A stretch of 64,000 nucleotides of DNA from Platycnemis pennipes (lineage: Eukaryota; Arthropoda; Insecta; Odonata; Platycnemididae), in contig OW121846.1 of NCBI GenBank assembly GCA_933228895.1, positions 9,021,915 to 9,085,914 on the forward strand, read 5' to 3'. Shown here in pieces: positions 33,740 through 43,848 of this stretch (position 1 is its first letter; each line of letters begins with the position of its first letter). Position numbers and translations under genes: made by a program. Under the pieces are notes generated by a model. The model ran no database searches, had not been told where the DNA came from, and saw nothing but the letters and a program-made list of their open reading frames with translations.

Positions 33740-36524
33740 TTAACATTTGTATTCAGACAACACAGGAAATATGAACTTACACCAAAAATCATTACATAGA
33801 GCTACAATTTCTAAAGTCATTTCTTCACAGTATTCAATGTCAAAAATATTAAGCTTGTTATTCATCTCAAAGTTCGGGTCTGCTACAACAAAAAGGCCTT
33901 TCCTTTTCTTGGAAAGCAACATTTGTATCATGATTTGCGCTAAATGCTTTCTCGTCACTTTACCCTCTACAAAGTAGTTCTTTAATGTTCCCTCTTTCTG
34001 GGGACATTTTATTTCAATCACCATATCCTCACATATTCCATCTGGAGATGCTGCCAGCACGGGGTACTGTGGGTCAAGGAAAAGGCCACATTTCTCAATC
34101 TTCTTACTCAAAACTTTTTCCAAGGCTTTAGCAACTTGTCCTTCCAAAATTCGTCCCCGCTGCATAGCAGAGGTGTCACGAAGTTTCTTGGCACCTAAAA
34201 TTACCTCCACCAGCACACCATCTCCCTTTTTGCAATGCGTTGCTGCATGAACCCTTGATGCCGATACCCTACCACAACGCAGATGATGCCAGAGTGGGCA
34301 TTCATATTGATTCTTTGTCAGGCAATGGACTTTTTCACAGAGATTGGAATTTTTCATAAAAATTTGGCTGAACTCCAGAAAATCTTGGGGAGACTTAGTC
34401 CCATTTTGGTCTTGGAAGTGCCTCATGATATTCCTCAATGTTAAGACCCCACAATCCATGTCCACATACAATGCCATTAAGCCATTATTAAAATGGCCAA
34501 CTTCCCTAAATTTACCAATTAATTTGTTTCTAAATCTCCCCTCTTCCTCATGACCCACTGCCTCTCCTCCAGTCATGTCCTTCACCTTAAGGGGCTTCAA
34601 GTTGCCAATGGATGAAGAGAGTTTGGATTTTTTCCAATAGCTTTCCACCTCAGTAGGAGAAGGCTCTTCACTACGTCGATGTAACCACATCAAGAATGCA
34701 ATTACATGCTTACACCCACCTGTCATAAGGATATAAAGAAATAAATTAATTTTGGTAGTCATAACTTAACTATCAATCAATATAACTTTTACTGTAATAC
34801 ACTTAACTTCTTTGTTTATTCTTTTGTCTATAAGAACATTTTAACTGTTTCATTTGGTAACTTGTTTTTCTTTATTCTTAATAAAATCAGACTACATATA
34901 TTAGGCAGTGGTCATGGCAGCACTCAGAAGACTTAAAAAACATTTTTACCAATTAGCCAGCCTTCAAAACACTCCCTTTAATGGGAAAATAGTTTCTTGA
35001 ACTTTTTCTGAGCAGAGAGCAAATACCCTTGAAAACTGACATAGAAAACTACGCCATCTTCACATTGGCCATTAAGTGAAAACTCCTAAGATGTGTGATG
35101 GTGCTCATTTCAATTCAAGTAAGACTGCAATTGATTGCTCAGTATGTGCCTAAGCTAACCAAGTAAGACTACCATTTAAAAGTGTGAGGCAGAGAGCAGA
35201 AAGGCCACTCTAAATCATACACAGTGATCTAGGTGGTCCAATCAATCCCCCAATTACATACAAAGTACTATAAATAAGAATAGTTAAAAGCGGCAAATGA
35301 AGAAAAAGATTCTTTAAAATTAAAAAAATACATGCGAGCTGGTTGTAAAAAGTACTACTGGATATGTGGTATTGTGTGTTGGAGGACCAATATTACTTGG
35401 CTATCCTGCAAATAGAATACCGCTGCAAAATCCGCTATTGAATATGAGTATAAATAGCTGCTCAAACTTTTAAAATGACTGTAATACATGTGAGATTTAC
35501 CATTAAACATGTAATAATTCATTTACATTTATAAGAATCTTATGACTTTTATGTGGTAACTTCTTTTTTGCTCATTATAACAACAGATTGTTAGCCAACA
35601 GTCATGATGATCAAGATAACTATCAACAGTCTTAAGAAACATTTTCCTCAATTACCCAACCTTCAACAAAATTCTACTCAAGTACAACAAACAATTTAAA
35701 AACTCCATCACCTTGTTATATTGTTATACTGTTAATATTTTAAGGATAGTTTTTGCAGAAGTAAAACCAAGATGAAATTGAAACAAAGTGAATCAAGTTA
35801 TCTAAAATACCGATTCTGCATTATCCTAAATCTTTGCATACAGTGAATTCTGTGAAGCTTTGAAATGAAACGATGCAGGTTTTAATTAATTCTGCATATC
35901 TGGTCTTTTAAAATTGAACCAATGTCATTGCGAATTAATAAATAAAAGGCTCAACAGATTTTATTTCTATGTCTGTTGCCTGAATTTATTTTACTATTTA
36001 CTTAAACCAATAAAGACGGTTTACCTGCAGAAGCTGCACAATCATGACAAGATACTTCTTCTACACTTCCTTCTTCTTCGTCGATAATTGCTGAAACTGC
36101 ATAAGGTTTATCCCTTATTTTATGCTCTGGCGTTATTTTACCCAGTACATAACATTTCCCTCCTTCTCGTTTCACTTGCACGTATCCCACGGCGGAATCG
36201 CCATAACTCTCTCTCGAAGATCTGTAATACGGTAAAAATAGCTCCGTGAGAGGTTTTTAATTACTTTTACAATCTCAATTAAATCCAAATCAAATAAAGG
36301 CATAATATGGAATAAGTGTGTAGTTTGGAATTATTAGCCTGCAAACCTACCTTAAGGGGTAGATTACGTAGAAAAATATGAGAAAAAGAAACTTACCGAG
36401 CCAGTTTCACTCCTCTTTGCTCTGAGCTCACGAAGAGAGGGTTTCTCTTCATAAAATCTGCCACCATCAACACATCAACCGCTGGCAGGTTGTTGGATGA
36501 AGCCTTCGAATATCCTGCTTGCAT
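33740..36524 (-). CDS. SWIM-like + YqaJ-type exonuclease of the ISL2EU element, 434 residues
   Basis: Three exons on the minus strand: 36524-36397 (ATG at 36524, donor CTCG|GTAAGT), 36221-36025 (acceptor GTATTACAG, donor GCAG|GTAAAC) and 34719-33740 (acceptor TATGACAG). The junction phases agree and the sum is 1305 nt, 435 codons including the stop. The second splice completes a SWIM-like zinc motif, C101/C104 with C111-x-H113 (CHDC...GCKHV). The YqaJ/lambda-exonuclease-like core has GRVSASR near residues 258-264, E301 in GRILEG, D335 in ASPDG, E344-x-K346 in EIKCP and Q370 in HLAQ, the usual metal-binding nuclease pattern. Second proteins of this kind accompany ISL2EU transposases; their exact step in transposition is unknown to me. 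The 1305-bp second intron (36024-34720) is AT-rich with no frame. Confidence 0.88.
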
Positions 36525-36905
36525 TTCGGAGAAAAATTTTGCGAAAACGACTACCTTCCTCGAATTAAAAATGTATAAGTATCTCGTTGGCGCACCTTCG
36601 TGTTGTCGTTGTCAAGCAGCAATAGCATTGAGCAATAGGAATAGGGTTGGTGACGTCAGAATCGAGCAGCCAATCAGCGCACGTTTTTTCTTCCTCAGTG
36701 CTGATACGATAAAAATGTAACTTTAGCGGCTGATATTATTTATGTTAGGTAACAAAACTACGTTTCACGTCGGGATTGACTTTTTTACGATACGATCTTT
36801 TTCAGGAGAAAAATTCATCGGTGAATTCCGACCCTTGCAAATACTCTATTGACGACGTGACTAGTCACGCAAAATACAATGAAAAGAGCAGTGAAGAACA
36901 AAATA

Positions 36906-37112
36906 ACCTCGGTGAACCTAGTCTGTAGACCACACAATTCAGGTATCCTTGAAGAGGACACCAAAGAAAGAGAAATTGAAACAATGCAATGAAAAATACA
37001 CGCACAAACCTCGATGGAACTAGTTTTTAGTCCACAAAATTCAGGTATCCTTGAAGAGGACACCAAAGAAAAGAAATTGAAACCATACAGTGAAAAGTAC
37101 ACGCACAATCGC
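36906..37112. repeat. Two tandem 102-bp units
   Basis: Units begin at 36906 and 37008 with ACCTCGRTG. Both contain ATTCAGGTATCC and GAAGAGGACACCAAAG in the same places. The array starts about 60 bp beyond the right end of the ISL2EU-type element. The 131-codon minus frame here is repetitive because of this duplication. Confidence 0.82.
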
Positions 37113-37122
37113 ACAATCACAC

Positions 37123-37830
37123 GTCGGGGGGGGGGGGGGGGGGAGATGGGATCTTCTTCACTTGGGGGTGGCAGTTCCAAGGGGGGGGGGGGCTCGGCGG
37201 AATTCCTCACCGGGCCGCTGTCGCGCCGAGGGCTGAAACCTCCCTGACGGCTCCTTCGTCGGGCGCTTCACTTAAAGGGGTCGGGGAAGGCGGTTCTGGG
37301 TCAAAGGGTTAGCGGGGCTTGTTACTTATCGAGCCTCCGTCGCGCCGATGGCTGAAATCTCGCTGGCGGCTGCTCCTCCGGGCACAATACCGGACTGTCA
37401 ATGCACCTTCTTCAACTTCGCCGGAAGCCAATCCCTTGTATGCTGAGTCGGAGAACGGGAACAATCTCTTTTCCTCTATCACCTCAGCAATTCTCCTCTC
37501 AGTCTCGGGGGCGGGATGACTTCGTATCGGGCGGTTTGTTGGGTGCTTCCGGTCTAGACGCCGGACTCTCCGCGTTGCGACCTCGCAGCGCGACCAGCCA
37601 ATGTCTTCCCAGCTCTCTAGTCTCTCCCCTCTTATATACTCGTTGCGGGGAAGGGGGAGGGGGTTTCTCCTGCAATTGGGGGTTTCTTCCGCAATTGGGG
37701 GGAAGGGGACTCCTGCAATCGGGGGGGGGGGGATGTGAGGAGGGGGGGGGGGGATTCTCTTCTCTGGGCCACTCTCGAGGCGTTCAAGGGCACACACCGG
37801 AGGGGTCGAAAACACGTGGAATCGGGGGAA
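37123..37830. repeat. GC-rich low-complexity block with long G runs
   Basis: G homopolymers of up to about 18 bases (37126-37143, 37180-37190, 37720-37750) alternate with CpG-rich DNA. A GTCGCGCCGAnGGCTGAAA segment is present twice, near 37219 and 37333. The long open frames on both strands (proline-rich or glycine-rich) follow from composition. No gene is supported. Confidence 0.6.
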
Positions 37831-38145
37831 AGTGGGAGGGGGAAGGATGAATAACTCACTCAAACCAGTACTTAAGGAATTTCAGGCATGCAGAGCCAAC
37901 AATAACTGACCTACGCCACATTTTGATTCACACACAAACTGCACACGAAACAAAAAACATATTCTAACAAGGAGACATCGCGAGAGTGATGTTCGGGATC
38001 CGAATGCCGATGTTATTTTCTGAAACTATAAAGGAAATGTAGAAAAAGTGTCACGGCTTTCTTCCCCATAGGCCCGGGTTCGAGAGTTATAGGCAAGTAA
38101 AGATTTGGCGCAGAATTAGTATCTTCAAGTAAGGATATGACTCCA

Positions 38146-38238
38146 ACAACCAGCGTAGCCGCGTGCGTTAAGGCGCACGGCCGATGGCTTTTGCCCCGGG
38201 CGACCTGGGTTCAAGTCCCGGTGAAGTCAATTTTTTTT
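38146..38238 (+). other. tRNA-like pol III promoter unit in the left foldback arm
   Basis: Box A TAGCCGCGTGCGTTAAGG (38156-38173) and box B GGTTCAAGTCC (38208-38218, a full consensus match) lie 34 bp apart. The T-stem pairs (CTGGG/CCCGG), and a run of eight Ts at 38231-38238 would stop pol III. The acceptor stem pairs poorly, so it is a tRNA-derived unit and not a working tRNA. Confidence 0.72.
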
Positions 38239-38392
38239 CTTTTTATAATTTAAGCAATCAATGCTACAACCCATCCTCATTCATTTAAGTCAGTTTCGTT
38301 AGTATTTATTCTATTTTCAACTCATTTTCTGGATTTTCAATTGACCGAGGACTTACGACGCGAATTAGGGGATTTTATTTTCCCATTACAGG

Positions 38393-38689
38393 CTCACATG
38401 CTGCCCGACGCATTAGGTTTGCATTTCAAAGATCCGTGAATACTTCTATGAATACCAAGGGCTTCAATTGTTCGCTGGACCTCCTGAAGATAGTAAAGAA
38501 TGCACTAAATGCTTATTACACTGCTTACTATCAAAATCACTACTTTACACACCTTCAAAGCTATGCACAGCACCAGTGATGTCATCTTGGGATGATGACA
38601 ACACCGATGGAGAAAGGTCATTTACATTGTCTGACAATGAGGAGCCGTCACTGGACGAAGGACAGATTTCTCGAACACTCTTCATTTAG
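38393..38689 (+). pseudogene. Exon-like sequence in the foldback loop
   Basis: After TTTTCCCATTACAG (a good acceptor ending at about 38391) the sequence looks coding. One frame stays open from about 38426 to the stop at 38689, passing through EYFYEYQGLQLFAGPPEDSK and an acidic Ser-rich end. An upstream in-frame TAG separates it from the acceptor. I do not recognise the protein. It may be a piece of captured host exon or of the element's own lost protein. Confidence 0.35.
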
Positions 38690-38785
38690 CTTCCGAGAAC
38701 TCCCGACACAACGCCGCAGAAACTAAATAATAAAACAAATTTAGGTTTCACCGCCGGTGATTGACTTGACCGGGAAAATTGACTT

Positions 38786-38870
38786 CACCGGGACTCGAAC
38801 CCAGGTCGCCCGGGGCAAATGCCATCGGCCGTGTGCCTTAACGCACGTGGCTAAGCCGGTTGTTGGAGCT
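38786..38870 (-). other. tRNA-like pol III promoter unit in the right foldback arm
   Basis: Inverted counterpart of the unit at 38146-38238. The minus strand reads box A TAGCCACGTGCGTTAAGG (38853-38836) and box B GGTTCGAGTCC (38801-38791). The T-run after it is lost (AATTTTCCC), so only the left unit has a good terminator. Confidence 0.7.
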
Positions 38871-39318
38871 GCTCCCTTACTTGAAGATACTGATTCTGCG
38901 CCAAATCTTTACTTGCTTATATCTCTCGAACCCGGGCCTATGGGGAAGAAAGCCGTGACACTTTTTCTACATTTCCTTTATAGTTTCAGAAAATAACATC
39001 GGCATTCGGATCCCGAACATCACTCTCGCGATGTCTCCTTGTAAGTCGAACAGAACAAAAGAAAATCAAACTTTCCTTCCCTCGAGCGCCCATATTACTT
39101 ACGTAATGTGACCGGCCAAACGGCAACGGTTACAATATAAACTATGATCACCATATAAACTAAGATCATATAAGATAAGAAATTGTAAGACCTTGAGAAG
39201 CATTATTACGGAGCATTCAGGATCCATTAATGTGGTTAACTTTCTTCCTATCTTTGAGTTTTTGCTCAGATGATATGATTAGACTTCCTTTCTTCACTGC
39301 AGATATAAGTAACGCATT

Positions 39319-40330
39319 ACCCAGTAAACACAATGTGTTGCGGAAACGTTGCAGAAAGGTTGCACGATGCCACGTCGTTTGGCAACGTTTCTGCAACGTC
39401 ATAATTACGTCGCTGATGCACTTGTTTGGTCAGAAAAATTTAATTACAAAATATATGAGCCAGAGGATACATATACTAAAATTCCATTCTTCCTCTTTAT
39501 TCCACTCCCAAATTCCACTCCCATATGGAATATTCACTAGGTTACAGAAAGGTTGCGACATGTTGCAGAATGGTTGCGACATGTTGCTGGTCGCTTTGCG
39601 AAGAATTATTTGGACACAGTTTACCCCAAACATATATTCAAATATTGGGTTTTTATAGTTTTTTCATCTTCTGAAGCAAATTAGCTCTTTCCACTGAAAT
39701 ATTTTTTTCGGTCGTGAGACAATTTTTCGCACTTAGAAAAATTGCATATGAGATAGCGAAAGAGAAGACGGCACGAGATCGATATACATATTCGATACAT
39801 CGAACGCTATGCTATCCCGTCAATCCCATCTGATTACTCTCTGTCTAGCGCTTGCCTTTTTCGGTGTGGTTTTGTGTTCTCTGGGAATCTCGTAGGATAT
39901 TCTACAATTATTTCGCCCCTACCTGTTTGGATATCGATTTTTGGAAGTCATATATACTAATTTATTGCCTCTCATTTGTTTTTGACCCGTCTCGTTTGGA
40001 TTGTGATTATTGGAAACTGTATTGGTACTCTCTCGTTAGCATTGACCCACGCCTGTCTGGAATAATGAATAAATATTTTTTCTGCAAAGGAATATCTCGA
40101 GTGCTATTTTAAAGGGTTACATAAATTTTGCAAGTACGTTTCAGGAGTTGCATAAGTGTTGCAAATATGTTTCACTAGAGGTTGCAGTAACATTGCCATT
40201 ACGTTGCAGGAACGTAGTAGAGAGGACTTATGGCTGCTCTTGCGACGTTGTCAATACGTTGCAGCAACTCCATTTTAGTTGAAGTGCAACGTTTCCACAA
40301 CGTTTTCACAACAAATTTGGTTAATAGGGT
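39319..40330. mobile_element. DNA element built of GCAACGTTGC words, with inverted ends
   Basis: The left end ACCCAGTAAACACAATGTGTTG and the inverted right end ACCCTATTAACCAAATTTGTTG agree at about 70% of positions. Both subterminal regions (39340-39400, 39540-39600, 40130-40310) are full of GTTGCAG, AACGTTGC and GCAACGTT words on both strands. No transposase is encoded. No clean target duplication was found. Confidence 0.65.
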
Positions 40331-41517
40331 AATTTCATACACTACCTTCAGTTTCACAATGCAGTTGAGCATAAAAATTTTTGTAATATTACTTAAGCAT
40401 GACTGTCTTGAGTATAACCATGGTTATACCATACCGTTATGGTACCATAACAAGTGCACTTAAGGCCTTTAAATATATCACTTAATACCTATCTTGTTCA
40501 TAGTTTGAAGTGAGTATTTCTATCTAATATACCTATGTCTCTTCAGCATATACTTAGCTTTTCAACCATTCTTTTTAATACTGCCAACAGCATTACCTTT
40601 CGCCTTTAATTCTATTTATCTCATCAACATTTAAAGATGGTCCTGTTTTGAATCTTTCCTTTTCGCATTCCATTAGTTGTCTTTATATACTTTTTATATT
40701 TCATCCTTATTAAATATACCACATACTTTCTTTCATACTCCTTTTTTATGCTTTTGGTGGTGAGAGTATGCACCCATGTGTGCACACAGGCTTCTTTGTT
40801 TTCACCCATGCTCTTGCTTTCTGTTCTATACATGACCTACCCACTCTCCCATTCCACAGAAAAAGAACTAGAAATTATGTCAAAAAGCGTGCCTCATGAC
40901 ACAAAGTTCCCGCGACATTGTAGCAGCATCGGCAACATCGCCAAGAAGCCTAACGAGTGGTAAGGTTGACCGCGGGCAGTTTTGAGCGACCGTCTCTTCG
41001 CTCCGTGTTTATGTATCACTCAACTACGGGATAACTATTAAAGATAGAGACTTGCAGTTTTCTTTATTTAATTGGGAAGTTGTCATTCATAATAAATACA
41101 AAACAAAAAGAACAGATAACGAAAACATAGAAACCCTATGAAGCCCCGAGGTAACCCTAGAAAGTCCTGCTGTGATATATGTGTCCCAGCTACCTATGAT
41201 TTTGTGCATGAAGATGTTAAATTGTGCCTTTAAATAACCCAGTCCCTATATTCTTTTAGAATTTCTTATATCTTCGGTTGGGTTTTGGCATGTTGAATGG
41301 TGGATGCAAGTTGATATTGGTCGGATATGACGGTTTGAATAATGATATTCACAATTTATATGACTGTTTCAATAATTTTCAATGGGCGATGGATGGGATA
41401 GTGTTCTAATTTTGTGTCATCTTGCCGAAGATTTTTCGCTTGGTAATGAATGATAAGACGCTGAGATAACTCCATTTTTCTTTTTTCCCATAAATTACAG
41501 TCCATTATACTCTAACA
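40331..41517. other. AT-rich intergenic DNA
   Basis: No supported feature; short frames at 40624-40963 lack protein character. Confidence 0.4.
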
Positions 41518-42109
41518 ATATTCTTGGTTAAAGTCGCTCTCGTGGGGAGGACCGACGGTCAGACTGTCATTAGTAAGGTCCAACCTTTCGAAGCAGCTAA
41601 TCCAAGACCCTTCCTCGAGTTCGGGGCTCGTATGGACCCAACCCTCACTGCAGGAGGCCCAGCCACAGAAGTTGACCATTTGCAGTTAAATATGCCATTT
41701 AAAAGTTTATAACTTTAACCCGAAAGTATCATGTTTATCGCATAGCCGGTGGAGATACGACTAAGTAGGTTTTTTGAACGGCATTGTGCGATAAAATTTA
41801 ATGATTATTGAAAAAAGTAAGATATTCCCTATAGCGATTTGGCAACCCGGCAGATCGCCGGAGGAATGGGGAGAGGGGACAGGGATAGGTGGGAACGACC
41901 ATCGCCGCGGGAAGCCCAAACTCAGAAGTTGACCGTTTGCAGTTCAATATGCAATGAAAAAGTTTAAAAACTTTTACCCACATTTATGATGTTTATAGTA
42001 TAGTACGCGAAGAGATGATTAAGTAGGTTTTTTAAACGACGTTCTGCGATAAAATTTAAACTCCCTATTGCGAATGTACCCTTACTATGCGAGCTAATGT
42101 CTCTGCGTC

Positions 42110-42160
42110 TCTACTAGTAAGTACTCTACTAGTAAGTAAGTACTCTACTAGTATTTAGGG
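42110..42160. repeat. Short TACTAGTAAG microsatellite-like run
   Basis: CTACTAGTAAGTA is repeated about four times in direct order. Confidence 0.6.
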
Positions 42161-42224
42161 TTGCTTCTAAATATTGCGTGGATAAATAGATCGAATTGTG
42201 CCTTGCAAAACCTCCGCTTCGCCA

Positions 42225-42296
42225 AATGCGCACTATCCTGCCACTCACCCTCGCGGTGACTTTCCGGGTATTGCATAGATGTAGATGTACTCTCCA
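42225..42296 (+). mobile_element. CR1-like LINE 3' tail, plus strand
   Basis: CACTCACCCTCGCGGTGACTTTCCGGGTATTGCATAG-like sequence ending in ATGTAGATGTA is the forward form of the LINE 3' terminus seen reversed elsewhere. Only about 70 bp remain. Confidence 0.6.
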
Positions 42297-42308
42297 TGGT
42301 ATTTGGAG

Positions 42309-42555
42309 CAGGGGCGGCGTGGGTGCTCAGGGGCCCGTGCCGCTATATGTCCAGAGGGGCCCGGTTTTGGTGACCCCCTCATCGCTTCTGAATAAAATTG
42401 GGCGTTAAAAACGCGTTTCAGGTCGTTAATGGCAAAAGGTTTGCAAATAATGTATAAACGACATAAAAACTTTCGCTGCGATAAACGTTTTATTTTAGAC
42501 GTAAAAGGGCCCTGGTGGGAATCCCCGCCTTCCCGCTCTGGCCACGCCGCACCTG
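42309..42555. mobile_element. hAT-like MITE with CAGGKGCGGCGTGG ends
   Basis: A 247-bp unit with ends CAGGGGCGGCGTGG and CCACGCCGCACCTG and a perfect 8-bp duplication ATTTGGAG (42301-42308 and 42556-42563). It is nested in the composite element at 41526-43840 and lies directly after a LINE tail. It is a different family from the GGCGTCGGAA MITEs but of the same overall type. Confidence 0.9.
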
Positions 42556-43009
42556 ATTTGGAGGATTAATTGGTTGGGTTGGTTCAGCTACAAAACAAAT
42601 TTACAGCTACACTTCTTAGATACTTCCTAAACATATCCGCTATCGAAGCGAATGGCTACCTTCTTCATTCCGCCATCTGAACGTGTCTAAAATAGTTATC
42701 AAGCTACTTGTAAGTGGCATCTTCATGTGTTATTTATTATTAATTAGTACTTACTACATTATTATCAAATTACTGCAGCTAATCGAAAGTCACAGGAGCG
42801 CAAAGACAGGCATTACGGTCACATCATAGTATTATACAAAAACATGTACATAAAGATGTATTACATTTTCTATGTGCTATGCATGCATTTATTGCAACCA
42901 CCTTGAATGGCATCTGGTTCACTACGAAGTGATTTTCTAAACTCCAGGTATTCGTTTGTAATCAGGAGCGGAGTTCAAGAAAATTATAAAAGTCACGAAG
43001 ACCCTGCTG

Positions 43010-43392
43010 ATGTTAAACCCCCTGTCACACTCCCATGAGGTGGCCTGAAGGGTATTATACAGATCTCCACATCTACATTTACACGATACCCTGCAGGCCA
43101 CCTTTAGGGTGTTTGGCAGGGGGTGAAGCTCACCAATCATGCGGTATAAACATGCAAACATGCAACTCTAGGTTCTCAGGCAACTAGACTGTTTGTATCT
43201 ACATAGTAAGAAGGGATTGGTTGTTAATACATGCATCATGCACTACAGACTATAAAATATTTCCCCTACCTATCCCTTTGCAATGCCGCCTATACTGTTC
43301 TTTCATATTACGGGGGGAAATGATGTTTTGAATCTATCAGTACGACTATCTATCTCTCTAATCTTATTTATCTGGTCGAATCTAGCATAATA
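43010..43392. mobile_element. Two CR1-like LINE 3' ends meeting tail to tail
   Basis: 43010-43067 is a plus-strand 3' tail (CACTCCCATGAGGTGGCCTG, then GGGTATTATACAGATCT). 43068-43392 is a minus-strand copy starting with the reversed terminus (CATCTACATTTACACGATACCC, GGCCACC, GGGTGTTTGGCAGGGGG) and running back through the 3' untranslated region. The minus copy is cut exactly where the second GGTTAAAGTCGC end begins. Confidence 0.75.
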
Positions 43393-43848
43393 AGGGTTAA
43401 AGTCGCTCTCGTGGGGAGGACCGACGGTCAGACGGTCATTAGTAAGGACCAACCTCTCGAAGCAGCTAATCCAAGACCCTTCCTCGAGTTCGGGGCTCGT
43501 ATGGACCCAACCCTCACTGCAGGAGGCCCAGCCACAGAAGCTGACCATTTGCAGTTAAATATGCCATTTAAAAGTTTATAACTTTAACCCGAAAGTATCA
43601 TGTTTATCGCATTGCCGGCGGAGATACGACTAAGTAAGTTTTTTGAACGGCATTGTGCGATAAAATTTAATGATTATTGAAAAAATTAAGATATTCCCTA
43701 TAGCGATTTGGCAACCCTGCAGATCGACGGAGGAATGGGTAGGGGGGACAGGGATAGGTGGGAACGACCATCGCCGCGGGAAGCCCAAACTCAGAAGTTG
43801 ACCGTTTGCAGTCGGTCTTCCCACGAGAGCGACTTGAACCATATTCTT

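Larger units (their letters stand above)
30905..36847. mobile_element. ISL2EU-type DNA transposon with two convergent intact genes
   Basis: The left end AGAGTATTTGCA (30905-30916) is matched exactly by the inverted right end TGCAAATACTCT (36836-36847). AT precedes the left end (30903-30904) and follows the right (36848-36849); the match can be drawn 3 bp longer (AAT included). The 5943-bp element carries a THAP/DDE transposase gene on the plus strand and a SWIM-like/YqaJ nuclease gene on the minus strand, pointing at each other. That gene pair and a 2-bp AT duplication are what I know of the ISL2EU (IS4EU) superfamily. Both coding sequences are open in full after splicing, which stands out in a window where every other transposon gene is broken. 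Confidence 0.88.
37967..39042. mobile_element. Foldback element with 268-bp inverted arms
   Basis: The left arm is 37967-38234 and the right arm 38775-39042, inverted and about 95% identical by eye from ACAAGGAGACATCG inward to GTGAAGTCAA. The loop is about 540 bp. Each arm contains a tRNA-like sequence pointing toward the loop. No clear target duplication was found. The arms are far longer than those of normal MITEs, so this is a foldback-type transposon or a palindromic duplication. Confidence 0.85.
41526..43840. mobile_element. Composite hAT-like element with perfect 8-bp duplication
   Basis: The left end GGTTAAAGTCGCTCTCGTGG (41526) and the inverted right end (GGTTCAAGTCGCTCTCGTGG read from 43840) differ at one position. 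ATATTCTT flanks both (41518-41525, 43841-43848). The first ~415 bp are repeated nearly exactly at 43393-43805, complete with a second left end, so the element contains two left halves and one right end. Between them lie part of a further internal repeat (about 41938-42060), a MITE (42309-42555) and LINE tails (42225-42296, 43010-43392). No transposase is present. Confidence 0.85.

Noticed and set aside
36815..37210. 131-codon minus frame with hydrophobic repeats
   Set aside because: The apparent repeat in the product is the 102-bp tandem duplication, and the N-terminal half comes from G runs.
37309..37863. 184-codon minus frame and 149-codon plus frame
   Set aside because: GC-rich, G-run DNA opens frames on both strands at once; the products are proline- or glycine-rich and unlike any protein.
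38146..38229. Functional tRNA gene
   Set aside because: Box A, box B and T-stem are good, but the acceptor stem does not pair and the same unit is duplicated in a transposon arm.
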